Origin: Macrotrachela quadricornifera
Taxonomy: Eukaryota > Rotifera > Eurotatoria > Philodinida > Philodinidae
Assembly (NCBI GenBank): GCA_022393335.1
Contig: JAJEKB010001195.1
Location: 29,785-93,784 of the forward strand
DNA length: 64,000 nt
Direction of reading: 5' to 3'
A model generated the notes under the pieces. It was not told where the DNA came from, made no database searches, and was given only the letters and a program-made list of their open reading frames with translations. The position numbers and the translations under genes are program-made. Every line of letters begins with the position of its first letter. The first letter of the stretch is position 1. Shown here piece after piece: positions 27,036 to 39,119 of the stretch.

Positions 27036-28660
27036 TAATGTATCGATTTTAAATAAAAATATTTTTTCGTTACAATACTCTCAACATTTATGCACAGTTG
27101 GAGAGACAAAAACACTAAATTTTATTTCGTTTTTCTTCCTATTCCATACTGATTCATCCACAAAACATTAAAAAAAATACGAAAAGAACGGAACTAGGTT
27201 ACAATTTTTTGTATTCAACTTAACGAACTTCTTCTTTTATACGTTATCACTTACTGTCAATCAATAAAGTAATTCGAGATGAATCAACTTTTTTTTTTTT
27301 TATAACAAATTCAAGTGATATGTTTTACTATCATTCATATTTAGTTCGTAACCTCTTCACTTCTTTTATTTAAATGAAAATGATCAAATAGTTATTTCAA
27401 AAACCTTTTCATTATCTGTCTTTACAAAACTATCGTACCATACTTTCATTCATTCAATTTCATATTGATGTAATTTTTATTGAAAAACATTATCTTAATT
27501 ATATATATGCAAGAATATGCAGCACTATTTATAAAAGTCTATCAACAGGAATTACAAAATATGAATCAAATGCTAATATCAGTTTGATTTGTTTATACTT
27601 TTACCGAATACTAGTATTTGATTCCCATCTGTCTTATATAAGAGTTATGTGAATATCATCGTTTCTGATTTATTTTTATCTTTAGTACTAAAACACTTTA
27701 AGAAGTATAACAATAAAGATATTGTATCAATTCTTTTTTAGGTAAATATTGATTTATACAATTGAGATAATTTTTGAGATACACGTATTCGTTAATAAAA
27801 ACATTTTATATGATTATTATAGAAAAGAATTTTATTGCAGATTGGGAAAAAAAAACGTATTTTATTATTCATTAGATGATAGTTACTTTATTTTAATATG
27901 TATCTTTCTATTGGTTGATAAAATCACCTGAGTTACCATAGAAGAAAAACAAATAATAAACGATCGCATTTTTTGTACAGAAGAATTTCATAGTATTTCG
28001 ATTTGCTCAAACTAGGAAAAAGAAATAATCAAAGAGATTCTAGAATATTCAAATTTTTAAACTTCTAATATTAATTCTTTTAATTTTAGAAATTTAAAAA
28101 ACTAATTAAAAAAGAAATGAACTAATTAGTAAATAATTTCTTTCGAATAATTATGCTATTCATTTGATAAGTTTTGAAAATCTATATTAAAGAAAGATAA
28201 ACTCGTTTTTCAAGTAAACAATATATGATCAATTTATTTAAATATATATATATATAAACAAAACGAATAATTAATAACTTACATGTAAGTAAAACTATAA
28301 AGAATTTTTTTTTTGTTATGAAAATATTTTATCTACCTTTAATATATGATCGTCTGTCATTTATGTATGTATTGAAAAACACATAAAGGTAAAATCTATT
28401 TCATAGATTAAATCTTGTTATTCTTTCTGTATAAAGATATGAAATTAATCCAAAGTATATATAAATAGTATTATATTTGCTGAAATACGAATAAAATATC
28501 GAAATATTTACTAAAATTTTTGATTTCTACACTGCAAGAAATTCTTAACTAAAAACATAGTAAAGAAAGAAAGAAAGATATTAAATTTTCATTAAAAAAC
28601 ATAATAAAAAAATGATATCTAGATCTAAATAAAAATCATAATCGTTTTAGATAAAAATAG
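27036..28660. other. intergenic between divergent genes
   Basis: 1.6 kb of AT-rich sequence between the coiled-coil gene (-) and the centrin-like gene (+). It must hold both promoters. A (TA)n run lies at about 28240-28256. The ORF at 27749-27931 is low-complexity. Nothing else recognised. Confidence 0.4.
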
Positions 28661-29533
28661 ATGAGACGATCAAAGTCTAAAACATCATCAGCCGATTCAA
28701 AAAGTAGACGTGCATCATCTGGTCTACGTGTTGATTGGGTACCACCACATCCAGCACTTGGAGCTCAAGTAAATTAAAATAAGAAAATTTTTAAAGTACA
28801 AAAAGAAAGATTTCTTTTGATCATAGTTATTAGCATCATTAGAAACCAATCCATTAGATGAACGAGATGTTGCTGGCACTCGTCTTTCACGTGCTGTTTA
28901 TATGCATTATACTGCTCAAGAAATTCGTGATCTTAAAGAAGTATTCGATTTTTTTGATTATAAACGTCGAGGGTTTGATTTAATTTAATTTTATATAAAT
29001 AATATTCGTTGGTTTTATTTTTATTTATATTAGAAATCTTAAACCAAAAGAAATTGTTTATGCAATGAGAACATTAGGTGTTAATATAACTGTTGAACAA
29101 TGTGTTGCTTATATTGAAAAAGAAAGTCGAGATACTTTGTAAGATATATAAATATATATATATATATATGTATGTATCTTTTTTTTGTTTTGTTTATAGA
29201 ACACTTGATTTTGGTGAATTTCTTTTATTACTTGCCAATTATCAAAATGAAGAACAAGATGATTATGATGAATTAAATTTAGCTTTTCAATTATTTGATA
29301 TTGGTAAAAATTTTTTATTATTTAAATTTTGAATATTTTTTTATTGTTATAAAGAGGGTCGTGAATATATTGATTTAAATACTCTTCGACAAATTAGTCA
29401 ACAAACAGGTTTGAATTTAAGTGAACTTGAATTACAATCCATGTTTCAAGCAGCTGATCGTAATGGTGATGAACGTATTGATCGTCATGAATTTGTTCGA
29501 ATAATGAGACAAACAAATTTATTTTCAAGATAA
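28661..29533 (+). CDS. centrin-like EF-hand protein
   Basis: Five exons: 28661-28768, about 28828-28972, 29034-29138, 29200-29303, 29355-29533; about 213 aa, stop TAA. After a basic Ser-rich N-terminus (MRRSKSKTSSADSKSRRASS), four helix-loop-helix units follow in the centrin/calmodulin order. EF1 (QEIRDLKEVFDFFDYKRRG, then NLKPKEIVYAMRTLG) keeps the centrin phrase but lacks a full calcium loop. EF2 (IEKESRDTLTLDFGEFLLLL) and EF3 (AFQLFDIEGREYIDLNTLRQ) are degenerate. EF4 (DRNGDERIDRHEF) is a complete canonical calcium loop. Centrins act in basal bodies and centrioles; this one may bind a single calcium ion. Divergent enough that it could be another EF-hand family, for example an EF-hand axonemal protein. 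Confidence 0.78.
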
Positions 29534-30267
29534 AAATTATTAGATTTTATTGATATATGTCAAGAGAGAAGGAATTCGAATTTTTTTCTTTAAAATTAAT
29601 ATACAAATAATTTAATTATTATTATTAATAATGAAATACATGAGGAATCATTTGATAATAATATAAAATTATTTATCGAAAAAAAAATATATCATAAAAT
29701 CTCTGAGATAAAAAAATGCTAGATCTTATCCATAAATTAATGAAGAAATAATACAAGTTATTAGTATGATAGATTTGTTTATAGATCAATATGATAGATT
29801 TGTAGATAAGAAAATTGTTTTAGTATTGATTCTGTAAGTCAATATTTAATCATAAAATCTTTTATATTGAATGAAAAACTAAATAATAATTAATATTTAT
29901 TGTCTTATGATTGTCTTTCACAATCAATTTCATAATGACAAACTTAAGAAAAATCTTAATTTTATTGAAAATGGTCTGTCAATTTTCTCGTAATTAGTCA
30001 AACCAAAAATATATTTCATATGACATCTGATTAGTATGCATATCTCGATAGGAAAACTAGTTTAAATCATACACATTCTCAGATTTCTCCTTCATAGCAT
30101 CATGCCTAAATAATTACACGACATGCACTAGGAGTTTTGAATGCATGTAATGATAATTCAATATGTAACAGTTCATTTGATATTGAAATTAAATAAAAAT
30201 AATATGTTTTTTGTTTTTGTTTTTTTTTTAAATATCATTAAACGAAAAAGAAAAAAAAAATATTTGT
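29534..30267. other. intergenic between convergent genes
   Basis: About 730 bp of 3' flank shared by the centrin-like gene (+) and the SPR-like GPCR (-). Poly-A and poly-T runs on both sides fit 3' UTR ends. No other feature seen. Confidence 0.4.
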
Positions 30268-32028
30268 CTACAAATCAGTAAATTTCGTATTTATTGATGT
30301 ATTAACATCATCACGAAAAAGTACACGTTGTTTGCCTAATGATTCGATTGAACTCTTTTTTCCATTATCATTTATATGACGAGGTGTTATTGATGGTGTT
30401 AATGATATAGGCGTTTCAGTCGCTGCAGTATTTAATATCACAGTTGATGGCGGGAGAATTTCAACATAAGAATTTTTCATTTCAATATTTATATTATCAA
30501 GATTAAATCGATGATTAGTATTATTTTTATTAGTATTATTATTATATGGCTTAGTAATTAATTGTGTTGCAGTTGATGGTAATGGATCATGTCTAGAACG
30601 ATTTATTGATGGACATAAAAGTTGTGTAAATGCATCTCGAAATGCTCTTGACATACGACAATAAATAAAAAAATTAATTGGATATGATAATAAAACACCA
30701 AAATTAAGTAATTGAACAGATATTTGTAAAAAATCTCTTAAAAGATTTGATTTTAATAAGTTTAATAGACCAGATATAATTAAATGAAGCGCCATTGGAA
30801 TTTCAACAATTAAAAATATCGTTACTACAATAACCTACATAAATATATATCAAAAAATAAATATAAAAAATAAACAAAAAATTTTTTTTTTCTTTTTCTT
30901 AACATACAAGCATTAATGTAACACTTGTTTGTTCTTGTGCACGACTTTCATGAATACGTTTTTTAATAAGTTTATCTCGATTTTGTTTAGCTTCTTTCAT
31001 ACGTGCAACTAAAATAGCATTGAATATAACAAGTATTGTACATGGACCAACATTAATTAATAAAGCACGTAAAACAGAATAAATAGAATATAATTTACTA
31101 TATCGTGGATCTTCTGAATAATCACGAACAATACATGCAGTAATATATTTTTCAGGATCTTTTAATGAACGAATTGATTTTGGATGAAATGTACCTTCAA
31201 GAAACATTGGTATGGCAACAATAAGTGCTAAAATATTCACACATGCTATTGCTTTTATTGCCATTGGTACTGTACACCATTGTTTAGCTTTTTCTGAATG
31301 ACATACATATATATATCGTTGAACAGCTAAGACAACAGTTACCTAGAATAGATAATTTAAAAAAAATATATATGTTAAATAGTAAAATAAAATTTTATTA
31401 TTATTTTTTTTTTTTTTGAAAGAGATTTTTTTATCCTAATAGGATTTAATTATCTTAAATAAATAATGAAGATTGGTTTTTTTTTTAAAGGATTTATTTT
31501 AAGAATATAGATTCAGGTGATTACTTTTCCGGACCTTGATATTTTAAGAAATTTAGTAATTTTCTTGTCTAGTTAATAGCTTACTAATTATTAAAATAAA
31601 ATTACGCACGAATACATTTAACTTACCCAAATAGAACATGTATGAAACATAAACGGAAGGACTTCATAATTAATTCGATGAAACCATCCATAATTATGAG
31701 GCATATAATCGTCACATTTTTTAAATGTGAATATATATATATATGATGGAAATGGAAATAAACCTGTTAGTGTATCATAAATTGCAATAGCAAGAAGAAG
31801 AATATTTGTTGGAGAACGAAGTTGTTTTTGAAGTAAAACAATACCAATTAAAGAATTTAATACGGTTGAAATAATAATTATTAATGGTGCACATACACCT
31901 TGTAAAATAACATAATATGGTTTTGGACAATAACCAGAATAAGCAGGATATAAAGGTAAATTATTTGATGGTGAATTTATATCATCTATCTCAATTATTG
32001 ATGATGTCTGATTTGATGAAACAATCAT
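30268..32028 (-). CDS. peptide GPCR of the sex-peptide / myoinhibitory-peptide receptor family
   Basis: Exons 31627-32028, 30908-31342, 30268-30834; about 467 aa, stop TAG. Class A, seven TM segments. TM1 starts near residue 42; TM2 is RSPTNILLLAIAIYDTLTG; TM3 runs PFMFHTCSIWVTVVLAVQ and ends in QRYIYVCHSEKAKQWCT, replacing DRY. That QRYIYVCH phrase, the Trp-Cys-Thr after it, and TM7 LLSYPINFFIYCRMSRAFRD are the diagnostic features of the SPR/MIP-receptor family as I know it from Drosophila and other protostomes. The N-terminus has NQTS glycosylation sequence. The C-tail (about 130 residues) is Asn/Thr-rich with many possible phosphorylation sites. Known family ligands are W(X)nW-amide peptides (MIP/allatostatin-B) and, in Drosophila, sex peptide. 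Ligand here is unknown. Confidence 0.85.
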
Positions 32029-33138
32029 TGTGTCAAAGTCAAATGGAAAAAGAAAACCAATTGTATTATTATTTTTGTCGACGTCAAACCATCGTCTAGA
32101 ATAATTGAAGCTTGTTAGAAAACAAAAATAAATGCAATTAATATAATAGAAAAATAAAATTTCATTTATCCATTTAAGTAGTATTTTTTTTTAAAGTGTC
32201 TATGTTATGAATATCTCAAGTCTCTTTTACTCTTGTTAACTTGTCGATTGTTTGCCAAATCGACAAACAATCATAGCTTGATCAAGTGTTATAGAAAAAA
32301 AAAATAGTCATTACTAATATTATTCACGGACGGAAGCAAACAAATAGCATCCAATACACATGAATTTCTATCATAAAGCGAACACGAACATTGGAAATGA
32401 TAGAGATTGGCAAGAGAAAATGTTCACGATAGTGTTCGGTAACATTCGACCCTTGAGGCGCTGCCTTTAACAGGAAAAGAGAGAAAAAGAATAACGAAGA
32501 GAGCGTCATCAATTACGTCCTGTTGTAATATGGTTGATGTAGAGGAAAAAGATGGTTCAAATCATAAATCATTTTTAGACGATAACACCTCTGCCATATT
32601 CATTAATTTTTTTTTCCTTTACACTTTTATCTTATACATACGCATACACCTTGATCTTATTCCCAAAAGTTGTTGCAGCACTATATAACGATTTTGTTTT
32701 ATTTTATATAACTATTCTTATATATAATAAAGAGTTGATAGGTGTAACAAATTGTCGAGTGATGAGTGAAAATGTCAGACAATATGCCCTAGTAATCTAT
32801 AAAATAATTCACTGATATTATAGCATGCACAACAAATTAGTAGAATATGTAAAGTACGACGAAAAGAATATCTATATAAATAGATGTCAAACATGATCAG
32901 GTTGACGTAGCAAGAAAATGGAAAAAATCAGAAATTAGATGAAGAAAAAAATTGCTTTTTCTTCATCAGTTTACTCGTTTCTTTCATTGTTCAACTCGGA
33001 AAACATCATTGTTATGTATATATTTATATACTATTGACTTAGTCATCCAAGGATGCGTTAAGTTGCTGATGAGTGATAAAAATCATTGATGTGTTTTTTT
33101 TTGTTTATTTATATTGTTTAAATAAAACTAATAAAGAA

Positions 33139-33161
33139 AATATATATATATATATATATAT
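33139..33161. repeat. (TA)n microsatellite
   Basis: About 11 uninterrupted TA units inside the gene-poor region. No function inferred. Confidence 0.85.
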
Positions 33162-34671
33162 TGCAAGTCAAGATCACTTATTCTGTATTATTAAATTTTT
33201 ATGCTTTATTTTTAGAAATATGCAGATATGCGTTCATAACTACTTAAAAAATAATTTATTTAATAAAGAAAAATTAGAAGAAGAAAAAAAAGTAATGGAT
33301 TCATTTATTTTTCTCTTTACTTAAATAAGGTATTATTTTTTAATAAAATAATTCATTTTCAGTTATTTTATTTACTTTATTCACACTAAAATATTCTTTA
33401 TTTTCATAATTCACACATATTGTCAACATTTAATATTACTCTATCTGTTTTTTGTTTTGTTCCCTATTAATTACGTATATATACTCTTCAAAAAATGATT
33501 TAGAAATTCAATATTAAAAAATAAAAGAAGTAATATTTCTTTATGCTATATTTTACACATTATAGTATTACCTTTGTACTAATGTCTTATACCATTTGTA
33601 TGAATATTATTATGTCAACACTGTTAATGTTCTAGACTATTTGGATCTATGATTAAGTTTAAAATATATATTAACAATATTTGTCACTTGAATCAATATA
33701 GAAGATTGTAAGAAAGAAAAAGAAATTGTGAAAGAAACATTGATTGTCATAAATTGTGTGTAGATGTGTATGAGACAAGATGATTTCTTTTTTTAAAGAA
33801 AAAATAGTGAGAAAACACAATTGTTAGTCAAAAACATATAAGTATCTTCCGAAAAGAATAGAAATGGTTAATTAGTTGCATAAAGAAACCACTAACTACC
33901 CACTCATTGAATAATATTAACGACATTGATAACAGATTTTTGATAATATACACTCTTTTAGTTCTTTTTTCCACTGATTATATATATATATATATAGTAT
34001 AACCAGTTTTCTATCATACAACCAATTTGACATAGTACAATAAAAACAAGGAAAATACAGAGAGGAAACTATTATTGAACAAACAACAAAACAGAATGAG
34101 CTTATTTATCATGCATGAACTAGTACAATAGAACTGCTGTGTTTATGTGTGTTTTATTTCTCGTGCTGGTTTTTTTCACATTTTCTAACAAAGCCGTACT
34201 TGCTCATAGGAGTGCAATTTAATCGCATTTTATATTATTATAACAGTCGTCGTAGAATTAGCTGCCGACGAAACTGAGCGAAGAAAAGAAGGTGAAAAAA
34301 ATAATTGAAAAACATGTTTTTCATATTAAATTCACCATACTTCTCATTCTAGATAACATAATATATAAAATAATATACTCCAACTTCTTTTATTCATGTA
34401 TATAAACTATTATCAAATAAAGTCATATCGATCAACACAATGTCTTATTATTCATGTTTGTCTATATTGATACGAACAATCAAGCAACAGATTGATGTTT
34501 TAAGCTCTAAACTTAGCTAGTGATGATAGATAACGATAGACAAAAAACGATATAGTTGAGATACAGGAAAAAAACATGACATAGAGACATCGACGTCATG
34601 ATAAAAGACATGGACAAGTTGTCAACTAAGACAGCTAACAATAATAGTTGAAAGAAACAAAATGATATCTT

Positions 34672-34689
34672 TGTGTGTGTGTGTGTGTA
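34672..34689. repeat. (TG)n microsatellite
   Basis: About nine TG units followed by an imperfect tail. It is the only sizeable TG dinucleotide run noticed in the window; alternating purine-pyrimidine DNA of this kind can adopt Z form. Confidence 0.85.
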
Positions 34690-37600
34690 TTTGTGTGTAT
34701 ATTTATTCTAGATGAATATACTTAAGTCTGCTATGTGGCTACCGTTCTTGTAATACTCTTTTGGTTTACATTTGCGGGTAATTAACGTGCCAACATGTCT
34801 GACATAAGTATATAAACATTGAAAAAAGAGAAGAATAAAAAAACTAAATAGTTTAAGAATTTTCGTATTCTATAAGTAGAATTATCTCAAAGTTAAAAAA
34901 TTTTCCTTTACGCATCAAAACTCGTTTTGTTTAGTCTTAAATATATTATAGAACATATCAACAAACATTTCTCAAGAGAGAATAGAAGATTATGAAAAGA
35001 AACATAACATGGCGGTTGATCATTTGGGATTTTTTTTTTAACAATAGTTCAGATCGACACATACATATACATTAAAAGAAACGTATGTTTCTAATTCCCA
35101 TTTGTAATACTTAAAATAATAAGAGAAAAAAGAAAATACTCACATAAAATCATTGTCTTTAATCATCGGTAGATACAATGTTTCTTTCTTCTCCATATTA
35201 CCGTTAAAAGATGCAAGCATTCTTGTAATCGATAATATGTCTTCAGAAAGATTAGGAATCGTAATACACGAGGAACAAGAGAGGAATTATATATTGTTGT
35301 TTTGCTATTCATAATCTACATGCATTAGGAGGATAATCTATGTTGTTAGGCAACAATCAGGTCTATTCTATTGACAAAATAGACTTTTAAAGGCATTAAA
35401 AAAGTATATATTTTTCAAATGAAAAGAAAATTGAATTTTTAAAGAGTTTTTAATACATTTTCTACCTGTTTTTGACATTTGTTTACAAATGCTTAAAATT
35501 CATACTGTCAAATGAATGCATACAAAAGCAGAAATTTATTTTTATATTTCTATAAAAATAGAAAATAATATGCAGTCATGTCATTTTTTCAAAAAGTAAT
35601 TTAAGATAAAGAGGTGTCTAATGAAGTTAAAACGTGTTTTTTTTCCTTTGACTTTTTTTTCCAATTGCTACATTATTGTTTGAAAAAGAAAAGTGTTAAT
35701 GAAAAATTTCTCCTTGACAATTACTAATTTGTATTTTATTATTTATTAAAGAGTATGTAATAGTATACAAAATAGTATTTGTAGAGAATAGTCTAAATTG
35801 ACTTCCTTCTTTTTCTGTTTTGGTACTCATTATGTATCTATTCTCATCTGATATCGATTTAGAGTCTTTTACATTACTACGAAATCCAAGGTTGATGAAT
35901 ATGGAAATTAGTCAGACCTTGTCATGGCTACTTACATTGTGACAACAAGTAAAGAACAAGTCAGATAGTCATGTGTATGCTTATATCATATTTACTGTCT
36001 AACTAATATTATGGTTCGATAGTAGGTCAAATAAATGGAGAAGCGACAAAAAATTTTTTATGCATCTCAGTCTTATTTTTCATCTTACACCATGATCTCA
36101 TCTAATAAATGATCTACACTTTGTTCTCGCTTTTCTATCGTAGTTGTATATATATATATATATGTAGATATATTCATCTTCTGTTATTAGAAGAACGATA
36201 GTAGTAAGACATGCAAAGCTTAATCATCATCCGGTATCCTCTTTTTTTCTATCATGTCAAACGTTTAATATAATAATACCCAGAGCGATTTACGCGCTCG
36301 TCCTAGTGTGCGCGTGTGTGTGACAAACTTCCAATCCAAACAAAAAGAATTACGACAACCTGGAAATATACACGATTTTTTTGACAATGTTATAGATTAT
36401 ATTAGGTCTTTTTTTCTCATCATTCTCTGTCTACTATATTTTTGTTGTTATTTCATTACTACAAGCATGATCCATCATATCAATCTTTAGATTTTTTTTC
36501 TCTTCTATTAATCCTTTCTAAATTAGTATTCCAAAAATTCATTCATGCTCTTTATATATATTCGGTTGCTATTTCTTATTCTATTTTTCAACAAACAAAA
36601 TATCAAAAAAAAAAACAAGAAATTGAAGAAGACAAAGAACTTAGGATATCATCTATCACATTTTTTCTTCTTTTCTTATGTTTTGAAATATTTAAGGGAT
36701 GAGCAATAGGATATAAAAGATCTGTTGAATGAGATGATAATGGTAGATGAACAAGTCACACACATGTTTACTTTTCTTGATTACTTTATTACATACCCTT
36801 CATATACAATCTGTACGATTATCAAACTTCTTCGTTGAAATTGGAGTTCAACATAGAAGTCAACTGTTCGATTTGATGAATTTATTCTTAATTCATTCAA
36901 AATTAGATAAGGAAGATTAATAATAATAAAAAATGTCCGTAAATAGAACATAAATAGCCATCATGAAATCACAAAATAAGATTGATATAGAATCATATAT
37001 TATCGAGAAAAACAAAAAATCTACTAGGGATTCTTTCACATTTTCTACTTGTTTGCATGCAAAAAATATGACTGACACATTGATTTTCTACTCAATTTCC
37101 TATTCAGTTTTGTTTTTATATATAACCAATACGATAACAAAACTCTATTCGAGTTTTCTGGATCTATATTATCTGTCATAAATGATTTGCACTTTCGTCT
37201 ATCAATATTTTTTCTTCTTCTTGTATTTTCTACGTAATATTTTATCTGGCAAACATCATCATTAGAATAAGTTATGTAGAAAGACACTTTCATCATTTGA
37301 AGTATAATGTCTAACTAAATCGAATAAAACTTGACATATCATTAAGTAAAAAAACATGTTGAAGTGAGTTCTATTTGTTAATGTTTTATAGATCAGTTAC
37401 TTTGAATAATAATTATACAAGAAAATCCAATTATTTTTTGTCTTGAATCATTTATAAAAGAAAAAAAAAAGATATTATTAATTGACAGTGATTAATTCAA
37501 CTATATTAAATGTGGTTTAGCTCAGTGTAAATTAGCATTTGATTAAAAAGAAAAACAAGGATATTTTCAATTTTTGTATTTTTATACAATCATGATACTA

Positions 37601-38871
37601 AAATAATATGACAAGAATTTATTTAACGAATAAATCATTATGTTAGAAAATTTAAATCATCTACTTACTTTAAGATGGATAATCTTATATTAATATTTGA
37701 GATCTGTATGGATTAAATTTGTAATACGTTTGTCAGGATATTCTAAACGAGTTTAATCTATTTTAAATATATTGGCAAGGTCACCATGCTCTTACTTTGA
37801 TAAATAAACGTCGAAGATGCTGTTGAGAACTATAAACTCTAATTATATTACATAAATTGATTCTTTTTTTCTATATCAAGAAAAATTTATGGGCAATTAC
37901 TTGAATTTCTGATCTTTTTTGAACTCTAAATTATCTAAATCTCAAATAGTCATTTCATTGATATTTATTTTCGTAAATAATAATTGAATGATATCGATAG
38001 TCAAAGTTATAACAATTAAGAAAGAAATCGTGTATAAATATTTAAAAAATAATGATTCGATACAACATACCAACAATGCAGAGTTAAAATGTTATAATGT
38101 TCATGTTTTTCTATCAAAATTGCTTTGACGAGTATCCTCATCAATAACAGTTAAAGTTTATACTTGTCAACAGTAGTTTTGGAAATTTATTCATAGAAAT
38201 AACAACTCAATGAATTTATCTAGCATCGAAAAAAAATTATTTTATTGAATTTAATCAATAATAAACTTGTACAAAGAAGATTTTTTGCGATATTCTATAC
38301 TGCATATCATATGTACACACAAAAATTTGTATAAATGAGAATCTCTATAACTGTGATAACATTGCTGTAATTATATACGATAAGATTTCATTAATATTCA
38401 AATATTATTGATAAAAATCTAAGAAATGAAATAGAACATAAATTCTAACCTGATGGTATATATCTTGATACGATTTAAAAAACTTCGAAATAAAATCTAC
38501 CAATATATTGTTTTTAATATTATACTGTTTACATTAAAAATCAATACAAAACAATTTCATCTTCATTTGAATTGATATTTTTCATATTTCTTTCAGTAGT
38601 ATGTTGCATATGTCAGTTAACACCAATAACTGTCAGTCTATCGACTATGTTGCCAGTTTTTCTTATTCTGTTATTTTTACAATATTATTCTCATCAACAT
38701 CAATACTAGTTTTTGACAAGTGTAACACATGTTACTAATACAATAAAAGAAAAACTTCGATATTATCTATGTCATTACTGTTATATATTTTTATCTTGAT
38801 ATAGAAAAACTAAAGAATAAATAATTCACAAATATTATGATATAATTAGTAATGATAAAAAACAAAAATCT

Positions 38872-38896
38872 TTCTCTCTCTCTCTCTATATATATC
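38872..38896. repeat. compound (TC)n-(TA)n microsatellite
   Basis: A TC run passes directly into a TA run about 220 bp beyond the laminin gamma stop codon. No function inferred. Confidence 0.8.
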
Positions 38897-39119
38897 TTCT
38901 TTTTTTGTTTTGTTTAATCCTCAAAAGTATTCTGATATCTTTGTCGTCATATGTTGTATTTTCAAGGACAATTGCTAATATTATCATCAGTATGTTTATA
39001 CATTGTCAATCTTAATGAATGACAGAGAAAAAAAAACGCAAAAAGAAAAAAGAGAAAAAAAAATCATTATAAACTACAATATCTAATATAATAACAAAGA
39101 AAAGATTGAAATATAGTTT

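Larger units (their letters stand above)
32029..39119. other. 7-kb gene-poor region
   Basis: No coding exon recognised over 7.1 kb, the largest gap in the window. ORFs at 33073-33324, 36308-36702 and 36963-37181 are low-complexity. Contents are microsatellites ((TA)n at 33139-33161 and 36147-36163, (TG)n at 34672-34689, (TC)n-(TA)n at 38872-38896) and, near 32246-32273, a 9-bp stem hairpin (GATTGTTTG / CAAACAATC). The region lies between the 5' ends of the SPR-like GPCR and the 3' end of laminin gamma. Distal regulatory DNA of the GPCR, or an unannotated non-coding RNA, are possible but unsupported. Confidence 0.4.

Noticed and set aside
36308..37296. Four ORFs inside the 7-kb desert, some with hydrophobic runs
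   Set aside because: Composition is that of translated AT-rich DNA. There are no motifs, no adjoining exons and no consistent start context.
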